Assembly: GCA_044226845.1 (NCBI GenBank)
Contig: JBGAGG010000004.1
Location: forward strand, 245,826 to 309,825
Length of the DNA: 64,000 bases
Direction: 5' to 3'
Origin: JAFDZO01 sp044226845
Lineage (GTDB): Bacteria > Bacteroidota > Ignavibacteria > Tepidaquicellales > Tepidaquicellaceae
Part shown: positions 49,644 through 58,934 of the stretch, piece after piece
Layout of the letters: each line of letters opens with the position of its first letter
Numbering within the stretch: position 1 is the first letter of the stretch
The notes under the pieces: generated by a model
The model's database searches: none
What the model saw: only the letters and a program-made list of their open reading frames with translations
Told to the model about the DNA's origin: nothing
Position numbers and translations under genes: made by a program

Positions 49644-52600
49644 ATGAAAAAATTATTATTCATTTTAGTACTGCTGACCTATTCCAACATTTTCGCAGTT
49701 GATTACTATTACTACCAGAACCAGCGCATCGACCTGCAGCAGCGGGCTGACCGCATTGCAGTTGTATTGAAAAATACAACAAGCTCAAAAAACGAGATTG
49801 AAAGCTCCCTTAAATCCCGTTTAAGTTCAGATGCAAAAATTCTGGAGACAGGATTCAATACTTATGAAATTAAATTCAGCTCTTACAAACTCCCAACGGA
49901 GCTGATGTCAGTTTCAAACAATTTTTCAAATCTCGATTTCGTAAAGTTTACAACTCCCGTTTACTATGGCGAATCAAGAAGTGTAATACAGGTTCCGACA
50001 GATGAATTTATAGTAAGATTGAGAAATGAAAAAGACTTTGAAAAGCTGCAAATGCTTAATACAGAAAACAAAATTTTTATTTCAGGAAATGTATTCGATA
50101 ACAAAGGATTTTTATTAAAATCATATGATGATGTAACTCTTAACGCATTAGATTTAAGCAAAATTTATTACAATACAGGTTTATTTGAATTCTGCGAACC
50201 GAATTTTATTTATCCGGAAGGCGGGCTTTTAAACTACTGGCCAAATGATCCTTTTATAAACAGCCAGTGGCATTTATCTAACGGCGGACAAACTGTAAGA
50301 ACAGGCGGCAGTCAAACTTTTGATGAACTTTCTACTACGGGTGTTTCTGATGCTGATATGAATGTAAATCTAGCATGGGATATAACACGCGGCTCAGCAA
50401 ATATTACTGTCGGTGTTTTTGATACAGGTATTGATTCTGCACATCCTGATTTAAGAACTAATGTTATTGCAGGGTATGATGCTATATGGAATAGAATGGG
50501 TGTTCCAAGAGATTCGAACGGACACGGCACTTGTACTGCCGGGTTAATCGCTGCCAGAGGTGATAACGGAGTAGGAATAAGCGGTGTTGCTCCTTTGTGT
50601 AAAATACAATCATTCAGAGTTCTGAATGCGAATGGCACAGGAGTTTTAATTGCTCTTTCACGTTCTTTCGATTCAGCAAGAGTATGGGGTGTTGAAGTAC
50701 TAAACAACAGCTGGGGCGGAGGCACACCAAATAACACAATAACGCTTTCAATAAATGCTGCAGCAGATTCAGGAAGAAACGGCAGAGGATGTGCAATATT
50801 CTTTTCTTCAGGAAATGACGGCAGAAGTTATGTTTCATATCCTTCATCACTTCCGAAAGTAATTTCCGTAGGCGCAACAACAAACAGAGATAAAAGAAAA
50901 GCTCCCGGAACAGGTGAACAATACTGGTGGGGCGGAAACTACGGAAGTAATGCAAACGGTGATATAGACGTATGCGCACCGACAATATGTCTAACTACAG
51001 ATATACAAGGCTTTGGCGGCTACGTTCAGAAAGCCGGAGTAAACGGAGACTATGATTCAACGTTTAACGGAACATCCTGCTCATGCCCGAATGTATCCGG
51101 TATCGCAGCTCTTTTACTTTCGGCGAATTCAAATCTTACCAGACTACAGGTTTATGAATATATTTGCAGAGGTTCGGAAAAAGTTGACAGAGTTTCATAT
51201 GATAACTTTAAAACATACGGATGGTGGAATGCATATTACGGATATGGAAGAGTTAATGCTTATTACGCATTAAAGCTGGCTCAAGGTGTTGACGTAGTTC
51301 CTCCGGGAATTGTCTATGACCCGGTTCGTTCAACAACGAGTACACAATACACAAGAATTTTTGCAACATTCTATGACCAGGATGGGATAACACCTGTTCC
51401 TACAGAAGGTCCTAATCAGCCTTACCTTTTCTATAGAGTTAAAAGAGCTGACGGCGGCTGGGGTGCATTGTATTCATTACCTGCTGATTCAGTAAGTTTA
51501 TTTGGTGGCAGAATATTTCACATGCCGGGATTTGGCTGGAATACACAAGTAAAATATTTCTTCATAGCCCGAGATGAAAACGGTAATGCATCTTATTATC
51601 CTAAGCATTGCAGAGTAAGCGCAACTGAAGGATTACTTGACGCATATTATTTTGCCGTAGGGCAGCAGCAGACAGTAACAGGCAGAATTTCTAATTTCAA
51701 TACTGCACCGGCAGGAGGAATTTTATCAGGTGGAATAAACCTAACAAACTCTCAGCTGCCTATTTTAGATACAAGAGTAAGAGTTTATGGTAGTTACAAC
51801 ATCGCTCCATTTGATATAGATGATGTACATTTACAGCTTGTTTCACCAAATATGGAATCTTATGAAAACAGATTTTCAATATTCGGAAGATATCCCGGAA
51901 ACGGAAGTATCACCGGACCGACATTTTATGATGGCTCAAACAGTTATATGGCATCAGGAAATGCTCCTTACACAAATGCAAATTACAGACCTGATTATCC
52001 GTTTGAATCATTAAACGGAACTGATGCAAACGGCTTATGGAAATTCATAGCTTATGACCAGGCAACAGAAGGAAATCCGACAATCGGTTCAATGACTTAT
52101 GACAGCTTGAGATTAACAATGACTGTTCTTTCCACCAGAACATCTCCTTGTTTTGTTCACCTTGAACCAAAAGATACTGTAATTGATTTTGGTAATGTAG
52201 CAGGAGGTCAAATTAAGGAAGTTACATACTATGTAAAAAATAACGGAACTGATACGTTAAACATTTTAGGTAATCCTGTTATTTCAGGAAGTGACGCTGC
52301 AAGATTTTCCATTCTCTTTGCTCCGACAAGAGTAATGCCGAATGACAGCAATGCATTCATTGTAAGATGTTCACATCCTCTAAACAGAAGTACCGGCGGC
52401 AATGAACCGGAGTTTGATAATCCGCAGAGAGCAACGTTGAGATTCAGAACGGACTCTCCCGACCATGATACAGTTTTCGTATCGCTTCAGACTCAAAACG
52501 CTTTGCCTGTTGAACTTGCAAACTTTACTGCAAATGTGAATAAAAAAGATGTTCAATTGAAATGGGCTACTGTAAGCGAACTGAATAATTCCGGTTTCGA

Positions 52601-53081
52601 TATTGAAAGAAAAGAAAACAATGACTGGAAGAAAGTTACTTTTATTCAGGGTAACGGAACAACAAATGTCCAGAAGGAATATTCATATACTGATAGAAAT
52701 CTCCAGTCAGGAAAATATAATTACAGACTGAAGCAGATTGATTACAATGGAAACTTTGAATACTACGAGCTTAATAATGAAGTAACTGTTGGTATTCCTC
52801 AAAAGTATTTCTTATCGCAGAATTATCCAAATCCGTTCAATCCTTCAACAAAGATTGACTATGAATTACCGTTCGACTCACAGGTAAAAATCAGAATTTA
52901 CGATATGACAGGACGTGAAGTAGCAGCACTTGTTAACGGAATGACAGCCGCAGGATATTACACTGCTCAGTTCAATGCATCGAGCATGGCAAGCGGAATT
53001 TACTTCTGCTCAATTGAAGCAGCAGACAATAATTTAAATAACAAATTCAGTAAAGTAATTAAAATGTCCTTAGTAAAATGA
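49644..53081 (+). CDS. secreted subtilisin-like (S8) protease with P domain and type IX tail
   Basis: The 1145-residue protein has signal peptide MKKLLFILVLLTYSNIFA and a propeptide-like region (~20-190). The S8 catalytic domain has Asp260 (VGVFDTGIDSAHPDL), His294 (NGHGTCTAG), Asn391 (SSGNDG) and Ser478 (NGTSCSCPNVSGIAALL). The usual GTSMAAP is GTSCSCP, adding two cysteines beside the nucleophile. A proprotein-convertase P-like domain follows (~678-830, ending NGLWKFIAYDQATEG), then an immunoglobulin-like stretch and a fibronectin-like linker. The type IX sorting domain is FLSQNYPNPFNPSTKI to KVIKMSLVK. Probably a surface or released protease for protein feeding. Confidence 0.92.
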   Translation: MKKLLFILVLLTYSNIFAVDYYYYQNQRIDLQQRADRIAVVLKNTTSSKNEIESSLKSRLSSDAKILETGFNTYEIKFSSYKLPTELMSVSNNFSNLDFVKFTTPVYYGESRSVIQVPTDEFIVRLRNEKDFEKLQMLNTENKIFISGNVFDNKGFLLKSYDDVTLNALDLSKIYYNTGLFEFCEPNFIYPEGGLLNYWPNDPFINSQWHLSNGGQTVRTGGSQTFDELSTTGVSDADMNVNLAWDITRGSANITVGVFDTGIDSAHPDLRTNVIAGYDAIWNRMGVPRDSNGHGTCTAGLIAARGDNGVGISGVAPLCKIQSFRVLNANGTGVLIALSRSFDSARVWGVEVLNNSWGGGTPNNTITLSINAAADSGRNGRGCAIFFSSGNDGRSYVSYPSSLPKVISVGATTNRDKRKAPGTGEQYWWGGNYGSNANGDIDVCAPTICLTTDIQGFGGYVQKAGVNGDYDSTFNGTSCSCPNVSGIAALLLSANSNLTRLQVYEYICRGSEKVDRVSYDNFKTYGWWNAYYGYGRVNAYYALKLAQGVDVVPPGIVYDPVRSTTSTQYTRIFATFYDQDGITPVPTEGPNQPYLFYRVKRADGGWGALYSLPADSVSLFGGRIFHMPGFGWNTQVKYFFIARDENGNASYYPKHCRVSATEGLLDAYYFAVGQQQTVTGRISNFNTAPAGGILSGGINLTNSQLPILDTRVRVYGSYNIAPFDIDDVHLQLVSPNMESYENRFSIFGRYPGNGSITGPTFYDGSNSYMASGNAPYTNANYRPDYPFESLNGTDANGLWKFIAYDQATEGNPTIGSMTYDSLRLTMTVLSTRTSPCFVHLEPKDTVIDFGNVAGGQIKEVTYYVKNNGTDTLNILGNPVISGSDAARFSILFAPTRVMPNDSNAFIVRCSHPLNRSTGGNEPEFDNPQRATLRFRTDSPDHDTVFVSLQTQNALPVELANFTANVNKKDVQLKWATVSELNNSGFDIERKENNDWKKVTFIQGNGTTNVQKEYSYTDRNLQSGKYNYRLKQIDYNGNFEYYELNNEVTVGIPQKYFLSQNYPNPFNPSTKIDYELPFDSQVKIRIYDMTGREVAALVNGMTAAGYYTAQFNASSMASGIYFCSIEAADNNLNNKFSKVIKMSLVK

Positions 53082-53344
53082 GGAATAAAATGATTAACCA
53101 AACAAATATGAAAAGAACTAAAAATCATTTCTCCCTTACATTGATACAGTACGGAGCATTTACCGGACTTGTAATTGGATTTCTTGTAAACCTCTTCGGA
53201 CCTGAAAGCGAATTAATTCCCTCTGCAATAATCACAATGATATTCTTCTATGTGATTGCAGGTGCAGCGTTCGGAAGCTTCATCGGTCTGCTGATGGACA
53301 AGCTTTACAGACCGGAAAGCAAACCGGAGTATTCAAATTTATAG
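53078..53344 (+). CDS. small membrane protein coupled to the subtilase
   Basis: The 88-residue product starts in an ATGA overlap with the protease stop codon, so translation is coupled. Two hydrophobic helices with glycines (YGAFTGLVIGFLVNLFG and IITMIFFYVIAGAAFGSFIGLLM) are joined by a short polar loop. Met6 and Met11 are alternative starts. No family recognised. It could be an accessory to the protease or unrelated (inference). Confidence 0.65.
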   Translation: MRNKMINQTNMKRTKNHFSLTLIQYGAFTGLVIGFLVNLFGPESELIPSAIITMIFFYVIAGAAFGSFIGLLMDKLYRPESKPEYSNL

Positions 53345-53352
53345 ACCCCCAA

Positions 53353-53412
53353 TGCCTTATCCTGCAATTTCTTTAGAGAGAAGATAAAGAAAGGATAAGG
53401 CAAACTTTTCTT
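53353..53412 (+). terminator. long terminator hairpin
   Basis: TGCCTTATCCT (53353-53363) pairs with AGGATAAGGCA (53392-53402), and an inner TTTCTTTA pairs with TAAAGAAA. A T-rich stretch (ACTTTTCTT) follows. It closes the protease-membrane protein unit. Confidence 0.65.
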
Positions 53413-53448
53413 AATTTCATTTGCCTTCATATTAAAGTAATTTATAAT

Positions 53449-54111
53449 ATGAAGGCATTGATACTTTCGGCCGGCTTCGGCACCAGATTAAAACCGCTAA
53501 CCGATACAACTCCCAAAGCTCTTATTCCCTATAAAGGAAAACCGCTTATCGTTCATCAGATTGAAAAATTAAAATCAATCGGTATAAATGAAATTGTTAT
53601 AAATGTACATCATCTGAAAGAAAAGATAATTGATTTTTTTGATTCAAATGATTTTGGAATAAAAGTAAATATCTCGGATGAAGAAGAAATTCTGGGTACA
53701 GGCGGCGGAATTATTAACGCAGCTAAGTTTTTAAAAGATGAGGCATATTTCCTTGTTGTGAATGCCGATATAGTTTCAGATGTTGATATAAGTAAATTTA
53801 TCAGAAGCCATTCGGAAAATAATTTAGCAACGCTTGCGGTACAGAAAAGAAAAACATCACGCTATCTTGAATTCGACACTGATATGAATATGATTGGAAG
53901 AGCAAAGGAGAATTCACAGGAAGATAATTTATATGCATTCAATGCAATGCATATTATTTCAAATGAAATATTTAATTCAGAATATAAAGCAGAGTTCAAA
54001 GATATTATAGAAATCTATCTTGAAGAGATACATAAAGGAAAAACAATAAAAGGGTATGATGTCGGTCCGACAGAGTTTAAGGATATTGGAAAACATGAAA
54101 ACCTAAACTAA
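53449..54111 (+). CDS. sugar-1-phosphate nucleotidyltransferase
   Basis: The 220-residue protein has the nucleotidyltransferase signature ILSAGFGTRLKPLTDTTPKAL, the lysine region KGKPLIVHQIEKL, and EEEILGTGGGI with a metal-binding VVNADI. The small size and GTGGGI motif place it with MurU/HddC-type enzymes that load N-acetylmuramate-1-P, mannose-1-P or heptose-1-P. The exact sugar cannot be read. No matching kinase (AmgK) is adjacent. Convergent with the Nfu-like gene. Confidence 0.82.
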   Translation: MKALILSAGFGTRLKPLTDTTPKALIPYKGKPLIVHQIEKLKSIGINEIVINVHHLKEKIIDFFDSNDFGIKVNISDEEEILGTGGGIINAAKFLKDEAYFLVVNADIVSDVDISKFIRSHSENNLATLAVQKRKTSRYLEFDTDMNMIGRAKENSQEDNLYAFNAMHIISNEIFNSEYKAEFKDIIEIYLEEIHKGKTIKGYDVGPTEFKDIGKHENLN

Positions 54112-54345
54112 CTACGCTACCTGCTCAACTCTTTTTACCCATGGCAGTTCTTTCATAAGCACTCTTTCTACACCTGCGCGCAATGTCATCTGGCTCATAG
54201 GGCAGCCGAGGCATGAGCCCAGTAAACGAAGCTCAACTATACTTTCATCTTTGATATTTACAACTTCAACATCACCTCCGTCAATCTGTAAATAAGGACG
54301 AATTCTTTTTAATACTTCTTCTATTTTTGAAAGGGATATTTCCAT
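54112..54345 (-). CDS. NifU-C/Nfu-type iron-sulfur scaffold
   Basis: The 77-residue protein is a single NifU C-terminal domain (LKRIRPYLQIDGGDVEVV) with the CxxC cluster site CLGCPMSQMTLRAGVE. Such stand-alone Nfu proteins carry 4Fe-4S clusters to targets. A DUF59/Mrp protein lies two genes upstream on the same strand, so Fe-S assembly links the unit. Confidence 0.9.
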   Translation of the reverse strand: MEISLSKIEEVLKRIRPYLQIDGGDVEVVNIKDESIVELRLLGSCLGCPMSQMTLRAGVERVLMKELPWVKRVEQVA

Positions 54346-54365
54346 ATAAAAATTAAAACTTAAAA

Positions 54366-54785
54366 TTATTCTACTAACTTCATCATTTCCTTATTTGTTC
54401 TTGCCATATCATATTTCCATGCACCTTCTTTTATCGAATATACTTCAAGAGTTTTTCCGGATTTGAATTTCAAAGTTACCATTGCATTATCACCATCCTT
54501 CTTTTCATCAATAACTTCAAAATCTTCATTAAGATTTCCGAGTGACTTAGGATTTTTAAAATCCTTATCAAAAGCCTCTTTACCTGAAAGATTTCTTGTC
54601 TTTGCAGTTGTCTCGAATTGTTTCTGAGATTCTGTTGAAAGAAACGTCCAGGCTTTTTCCGTGCTTCCTTCTTTCACTGCCTTTACAAAATCTTTAATAG
54701 AGTTGGCAGGAGAATCCGAGCCGCCGGAATTTCCGCAGCCGCTGATAATTATTACAAATCCTATTAGAACTAATAAGTGTTTCAT
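54366..54785 (-). CDS. DUF4878-like lipoprotein
   Basis: I start at 54785 (MKHLLVLIGFVIIISGCG), the head of a lipoprotein signal with lipobox ISGC; an in-frame start at 54806 would run into the end of the mrp gene. The product is 139 residues. After the lipid Cys comes a Gly/Ser linker and a cystatin/NTF2-like domain (KDFVKAVKEGSTEKAWTFLS..WKYDMARTNKEM). Such domains are common in small bacterial lipoproteins; role unknown. It sits between mrp and the Nfu-like gene. Confidence 0.7.
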   Translation of the reverse strand: MKHLLVLIGFVIIISGCGNSGGSDSPANSIKDFVKAVKEGSTEKAWTFLSTESQKQFETTAKTRNLSGKEAFDKDFKNPKSLGNLNEDFEVIDEKKDGDNAMVTLKFKSGKTLEVYSIKEGAWKYDMARTNKEMMKLVE

Positions 54786-54789
54786 ATTC

Positions 54790-55878
54790 TTATATATTAA
54801 TTTCAAGTTCAGGCATTTCGCTTTCTTTAGCGTTGAACATATTTACTTCCAATACTAACTTTGAAGCGATGTCATTATATATTTTTGCCGTTTCAGAGTC
54901 AGGAGATTTTAATACAATCGGCATCCCTGCATCACCGCCTTCTCTAATAGCTGTGTTAATTGGTATCTCACCCAGCAAAGGGATTTTAAACTCTTCGCTC
55001 ATTTTTTTACCGCCGCCTTCTCCGAATATAAATTCTTTTTTACCGTCAGCGTGTTTAAAGTAACTCATGTTCTCTATTATTCCAAGCGTTGGTACATTAA
55101 CTTTTTCAAACATTACATATCCTTTGCGTGCATCGGCAAGAGAAATATCCTGCGGAGTTGTAACCATCACTGCACCTGTAAGCGGAATTGTCTGGCTTAA
55201 CGTTAACTGAATATCACCGGTACCCGGAGGCATATCGAACAATAAATAATCCAGCTCGCCCCAAACAACTTCCGTCATGAATTGACGCAACGCACTTGAA
55301 GCCATCGGTCCGCGCCATACAACAGCAGTACCTTCTTCCATTAAAAATCCGATTGACATTAGCTTCACACCGTGAGCATCAACGGGAAGCATTTTATTCT
55401 TATCACCTTCTTTAACTAAGAAAGGCTTATCTTTAGTTCCAAACATAAGAGGAATAGAAGGACCGTAAATATCGGCATCTATCAATCCTACCTTTGCGCC
55501 TTTTTGCGCAAGAGCAACTGCAAGGTTAACGGCAACTGTAGATTTCCCCACTCCGCCTTTGCCTGATGCAACGGCAATTGTATTTTTTATATTTGGAAGT
55601 ATGGAAGCTTTTTTATCGTTTCTATGATTTGTAATCCCCAGTGTAAAATTTATTTTAACTTCTTCTATTTCATTGAATGCAGATTTAATTGAATTCGCTA
55701 TCTGAGTTTTTACCTGCTCAAGATTTTTATTCAGCGGATCGGATATTCCTAAATTTAAAATTAAGTTTTTGCCGTTTATTGAGATGCCTTTATAAAATCC
55801 TAATGTGATATAATCTTTTTTAAGGAAAGGTTCGTTTACAGCAGCTAAGATACTTTTTACGTTTTGTTCTGTTATCAT
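54790..55878 (-). CDS. mrp: Mrp/ApbC P-loop iron-sulfur carrier
   Basis: The 362-residue protein has an N-terminal DUF59/MIP18 domain (~5-85) and a P-loop NTPase with the deviant Walker A GKGGVGKST (~107), then DADIYGPSIPLMFG and DMPPGTGDIQLTLSQ. ApbC proteins load Fe-S clusters. The usual cluster CxxC after ENMS is absent (ENMSYFKHADGKKEFIFG), so cluster binding must differ or be lost; some Bacteroidota homologs also lack it. Upstream of the lipoprotein and the Nfu-like gene. Confidence 0.88.
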   Translation of the reverse strand: MITEQNVKSILAAVNEPFLKKDYITLGFYKGISINGKNLILNLGISDPLNKNLEQVKTQIANSIKSAFNEIEEVKINFTLGITNHRNDKKASILPNIKNTIAVASGKGGVGKSTVAVNLAVALAQKGAKVGLIDADIYGPSIPLMFGTKDKPFLVKEGDKNKMLPVDAHGVKLMSIGFLMEEGTAVVWRGPMASSALRQFMTEVVWGELDYLLFDMPPGTGDIQLTLSQTIPLTGAVMVTTPQDISLADARKGYVMFEKVNVPTLGIIENMSYFKHADGKKEFIFGEGGGKKMSEEFKIPLLGEIPINTAIREGGDAGMPIVLKSPDSETAKIYNDIASKLVLEVNMFNAKESEMPELEINI

Positions 55879-55992
55879 TATTTTTTGTTGACTAATAAAT
55901 TAAGAATAAAGAAAGAGTGTTTAAATGGAATTCGTAAGCACATAGCTTTATTGGTTTTAACTTGATAACTTTTTTGACACCGCTCCCTCAGT

Positions 55993-56015
55993 CCCCCTCC
56001 TGCTAAAGGAGGGGG
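55993..56015. repeat. C/G-rich REP-like hairpin
   Basis: CCCCCTCCT and AGGAGGGGG pair around GCTAA, preceded by ACCGCTCCCTCAGT as in the 26342 and 61127 units. Lies in the 239-base spacer between mrp and the next gene, which otherwise holds only a TAAATTTG box at 56096. Confidence 0.7.
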
Positions 56016-56117
56016 AAGCTGACTCTATTCATAATTCATCATTTTGAATTCATAATTTTTCATTCTTTTCCATTTCTTAAGAACTTCATTTTCACTAAAT
56101 TTGGTTTTACATCACAC

Positions 56118-56717
56118 TTGCTTAATAAAACATCTAAAATAGCTTTATTAGTTCTTGTCATTGCAGCCATTTTCTGGCTCGGCGCTGTGAACATCCGTTT
56201 TTTCATTGGCAATCAGCTTTTGAATTACGACGAGTTCAATTTCAGAACGAGCATTCCACCCGATGAAGAGAATCAGATATTTCAGGCAATCGCAAACTGT
56301 TCTCTCACCATTATGATTTTTTATCCTATGGCACTTCTTGCGGCGATCGTGTTTATCAAAAACTGCAAGATAAAGCTGAAGGAAAATCCATGGCTTTTAA
56401 TGAGCGCTATTTTATTTTTTGCATTCGTTCCGGTTGAGATTTATACTTCATACATCGATTTAAAATTTGTTTTACTATTCAATACAAGACCGGCAAACCA
56501 CGATGTTTTATTAAAGCTTTTCGGAGAGCGTATCGGATTTTTAAAAGGCGTTCCATGGATTGCAGTTCTTTCCTATTATACAATTATCGGCATTGCAATT
56601 TTCCAGCCGCTGAAAAAATCACGGGAGCAGCTCGAGTACGAAAAAAACAAAGCCAAGGAACACTCCTACAAATATATTTTCCATGAGGAAGATGATTTAA
56701 TTATTGATGAAAAATAA
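56118..56717 (+). CDS. uncharacterised four-helix membrane protein
   Basis: The 199-residue product starts at TTG (56118). Four hydrophobic segments are visible (ALLVLVIAAIFWLGAVNI, IFYPMALLAAIVFI, WLLMSAILFFAFVPVEI, WIAVLSYYTIIGIAIF) with a charged cytoplasmic tail ending FHEEDDLIIDEK. No family recognised. A perfect -7 box (TAAATTTG, 56096-56103) lies very close to the start, so a start slightly downstream is possible. Confidence 0.6.
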   Translation: MLNKTSKIALLVLVIAAIFWLGAVNIRFFIGNQLLNYDEFNFRTSIPPDEENQIFQAIANCSLTIMIFYPMALLAAIVFIKNCKIKLKENPWLLMSAILFFAFVPVEIYTSYIDLKFVLLFNTRPANHDVLLKLFGERIGFLKGVPWIAVLSYYTIIGIAIFQPLKKSREQLEYEKNKAKEHSYKYIFHEEDDLIIDEK

Positions 56718-56728
56718 TCCAGCTACAA

Positions 56729-57028
56729 ATGTCACTCATAAAAAAACAATCCGTAAAAAAAACAGACGAAAAGAAAGACGTTATAATAAATGAACTCATT
56801 GAGCTTCTTAACAATATGGGATACAGGGTACGTATTGAAAAAGGAACTTTCAAAGGGGGATTTTGCTTATTAAGAGAAGAGAAGATTTTCCTCTTAAAAA
56901 AAGATCTTGAACAGGATAAAAAAATAAGCGTACTTGCAAGTAACATTGCTGAAATAGGTGTAGAAGATATTTTTATAAAACCCAATATAAGAGAACTGAT
57001 TGAAAACGCTTCAGCTGAAGAAGACTAA
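56729..57028 (+). CDS. small conserved-looking soluble protein
   Basis: The 99-residue protein is Lys/Glu-rich: a basic N terminus (MSLIKKQSVKKTDEKKD), then IINELIELLNNMGYRVRIEKGTFKGGFCLLREEKIFLLKKDL. The latter is a small alpha/beta unit I have seen without a known function in Bacteroidota. No active site evident. It starts 11 bases after the membrane-protein stop codon and 26 bases before the PhnP-like gene, so it is probably cotranscribed. Confidence 0.6.
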   Translation: MSLIKKQSVKKTDEKKDVIINELIELLNNMGYRVRIEKGTFKGGFCLLREEKIFLLKKDLEQDKKISVLASNIAEIGVEDIFIKPNIRELIENASAEED

Positions 57029-57053
57029 TAAAGAAGAATAGGAATAATTAACT

Positions 57054-57842
57054 ATGAAAGTTACACTGCTCGGCACCGGCACTTCACAAGGAATTCCAGT
57101 CATAGGCTGCCCGTGCGCAACCTGCCACTCTACAAATCCTAAAGATAAACGATTACGAGTTTCTGCATACATAGAAGTACCCGGCTATGGAATAAACGGC
57201 AGCGATACCCTTAAAATTTTAATAGATACTTCATCCGATTTCCGTCAGCAGATGCTTACAAATAAATTTGATGACGTTGATGTTGTTTTATTTACTCATC
57301 ATCACATAGACCATATAGGAGGAATGGATGATTTACGCCAGATCAATCAGCAGAAGAAAAAGAAAATTGATATCTACGGCAATAAGCTTACACTCGATGA
57401 AATAAAAACTACATTCAGGTACGTATTGGATGAAAGATTGCAGAAACACAATTCAGTCCCGCTTATCAATTTTAATTACATTGATATAAATCCTTTCAAA
57501 ATAAACGGACTGGAGATTATCCCCATAGAATTTTACCACGGTAATCTTCCTATTTACGGATACAGAATAGGAAACTTTGCCTATATAACCGATGCAAGTA
57601 TGATTCCTGAATCGGAATTTGCCAAGCTGCAAAATCTTGATGTGCTTGTGCTAAATGCATTAAGGCACAGACCGCATCCGACGCATTTTAATCTTGAACA
57701 GGCAGTTGAAATTGCTAAAAGACTGAAACCAAAGCAGACATATTTTACTCATATTACCCATGATATGGCTCACGATGAAACAAACAAAACATTACCGCCG
57801 GATATACAATTAGGCTACGACGGGCTATCATTTAATATTTAA
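57054..57842 (+). CDS. PhnP-like metallo-beta-lactamase-fold phosphodiesterase
   Basis: The 262-residue protein has TLLGTGTSQGIPVIGCPCATC, with the Cys pattern typical of PhnP-type proteins, and the metal motif FTHHHIDHIGGMDDL. Further ligands are in YITDAS and TYFTHITHDMAHD. PhnP itself hydrolyses cyclic ribose phosphates in phosphonate use; related proteins have other phosphodiester substrates. No phn genes are near. Precedes suhB by 17 bases. Confidence 0.85.
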   Translation: MKVTLLGTGTSQGIPVIGCPCATCHSTNPKDKRLRVSAYIEVPGYGINGSDTLKILIDTSSDFRQQMLTNKFDDVDVVLFTHHHIDHIGGMDDLRQINQQKKKKIDIYGNKLTLDEIKTTFRYVLDERLQKHNSVPLINFNYIDINPFKINGLEIIPIEFYHGNLPIYGYRIGNFAYITDASMIPESEFAKLQNLDVLVLNALRHRPHPTHFNLEQAVEIAKRLKPKQTYFTHITHDMAHDETNKTLPPDIQLGYDGLSFNI

Positions 57843-57859
57843 TACATGACATTTTACCT

Positions 57860-58630
57860 ATGAAAAATACACTACATAAAGCCATAACAGAAGCAGGGAA
57901 AATTTTAAAAGAAAACTTTGAAGGCACGTTTAAAATCGAAAGCAAGGACATGATTGCCAACCTAGTAACAGAGATCGATAAAATGTCCGAAGCAAAGATT
58001 ATTGAAATTATAAAGAACGACTTCCCGCTTCATAATATTTTATCGGAGGAAATTGGCGCGCTTACACAGGAATCAAATTACAAATGGATTATAGACCCCA
58101 TCGACGGAACCATAAACTTTGCCCATGCAATTCCGATTACATGTATTTCAATCGGTTTAGAAAAAGACGGCGAAGTAATCATGGGAGCAGTTTATAATCC
58201 TATGATGAATGAAATGTTCTTCGCTGAAAAAGGTCAAGGCGCATTCCTGAATGATAAACAAATTCATGTTTCGAAAGAAGATAACTTTGCAAAGTCATTG
58301 CTGGTAACGGGTTTCCCCTATGATTCAAGCCGCAATCCTCATAAGCCGGCTGAAGTATTCAACAGAATAGTTTACGCTGATATTCCTGTTCGCAGACTCG
58401 GCTCAGCGGCGCTTGATTTATGCTGGACTGCCATGGGACGCTTTGAAGGATTCTGGGAATATAATCTCAACGCATGGGATGTGGCAGCCGGATGTATAAT
58501 CCTCACTGAAGCAGGCGGAAAACTTTCCGACTTCGACGGCAAACCACTTTCAATATACAATAAGGAAATTCTTGCTACTAATGGGTTAATACATGAAGAG
58601 CTGAGAAGAATTATAAAAAACGAAAAATAA
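57860..58630 (+). CDS. suhB: inositol-phosphate phosphatase family protein
   Basis: The 256-residue Mg-dependent phosphatase has both family motifs: DPIDGTINFAHAIPITC (~77-93) and WDVAAGCIILTEAGG (~203-217), with the Glu of ILSEEIG. It removes phosphate from inositol monophosphate or related sugars; SuhB also takes part in rRNA transcription in some bacteria. Probably in one unit with the PhnP-like gene. Confidence 0.9.
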   Translation: MKNTLHKAITEAGKILKENFEGTFKIESKDMIANLVTEIDKMSEAKIIEIIKNDFPLHNILSEEIGALTQESNYKWIIDPIDGTINFAHAIPITCISIGLEKDGEVIMGAVYNPMMNEMFFAEKGQGAFLNDKQIHVSKEDNFAKSLLVTGFPYDSSRNPHKPAEVFNRIVYADIPVRRLGSAALDLCWTAMGRFEGFWEYNLNAWDVAAGCIILTEAGGKLSDFDGKPLSIYNKEILATNGLIHEELRRIIKNEK

Positions 58631-58633
58631 TTA

Positions 58634-58924
58634 TTATTTTTTTTCTTCTAATATAACTGAATCATTATTAAGTTCATTGTTATCTATTTTCAATTTACCT
58701 TCATTGATCATATCTTGTAATTCACTATAAACAGCAAAACCTGTTACGTCGTACTTTATCAAACTTTCTCTTAAGATTTTTTGTAAATTACGAACTCTTA
58801 TTGATTTTCTTTCCTTATGTAAAATACCATATATTTCTTCTCTAAGCCTTCCAGATGTTGGCAAAATCTTGGGTGCTTGAATATCTGATAAAGAATTAGA
58901 TGCTCTGAATATAGGTTTATCCAT
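58634..58924 (-). CDS. small protein of a two-gene cassette, unknown
   Basis: The 96-residue protein begins MDKPIFRASNSLSDIQAPKI, with a middle segment EIYGILHKERKSIRVRNLQKILRES and an acidic tail ending VILEEKK. No signal or membrane segment. It lies 10 bases downstream of a membrane-protein gene on the same strand, so the two form a cassette. The cassette is wedged between suhB and ribH and is visibly more AT-rich than its neighbours. Function unknown. Confidence 0.55.
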   Translation of the reverse strand: MDKPIFRASNSLSDIQAPKILPTSGRLREEIYGILHKERKSIRVRNLQKILRESLIKYDVTGFAVYSELQDMINEGKLKIDNNELNNDSVILEEKK

Positions 58925-58934
58925 AATTTATATT

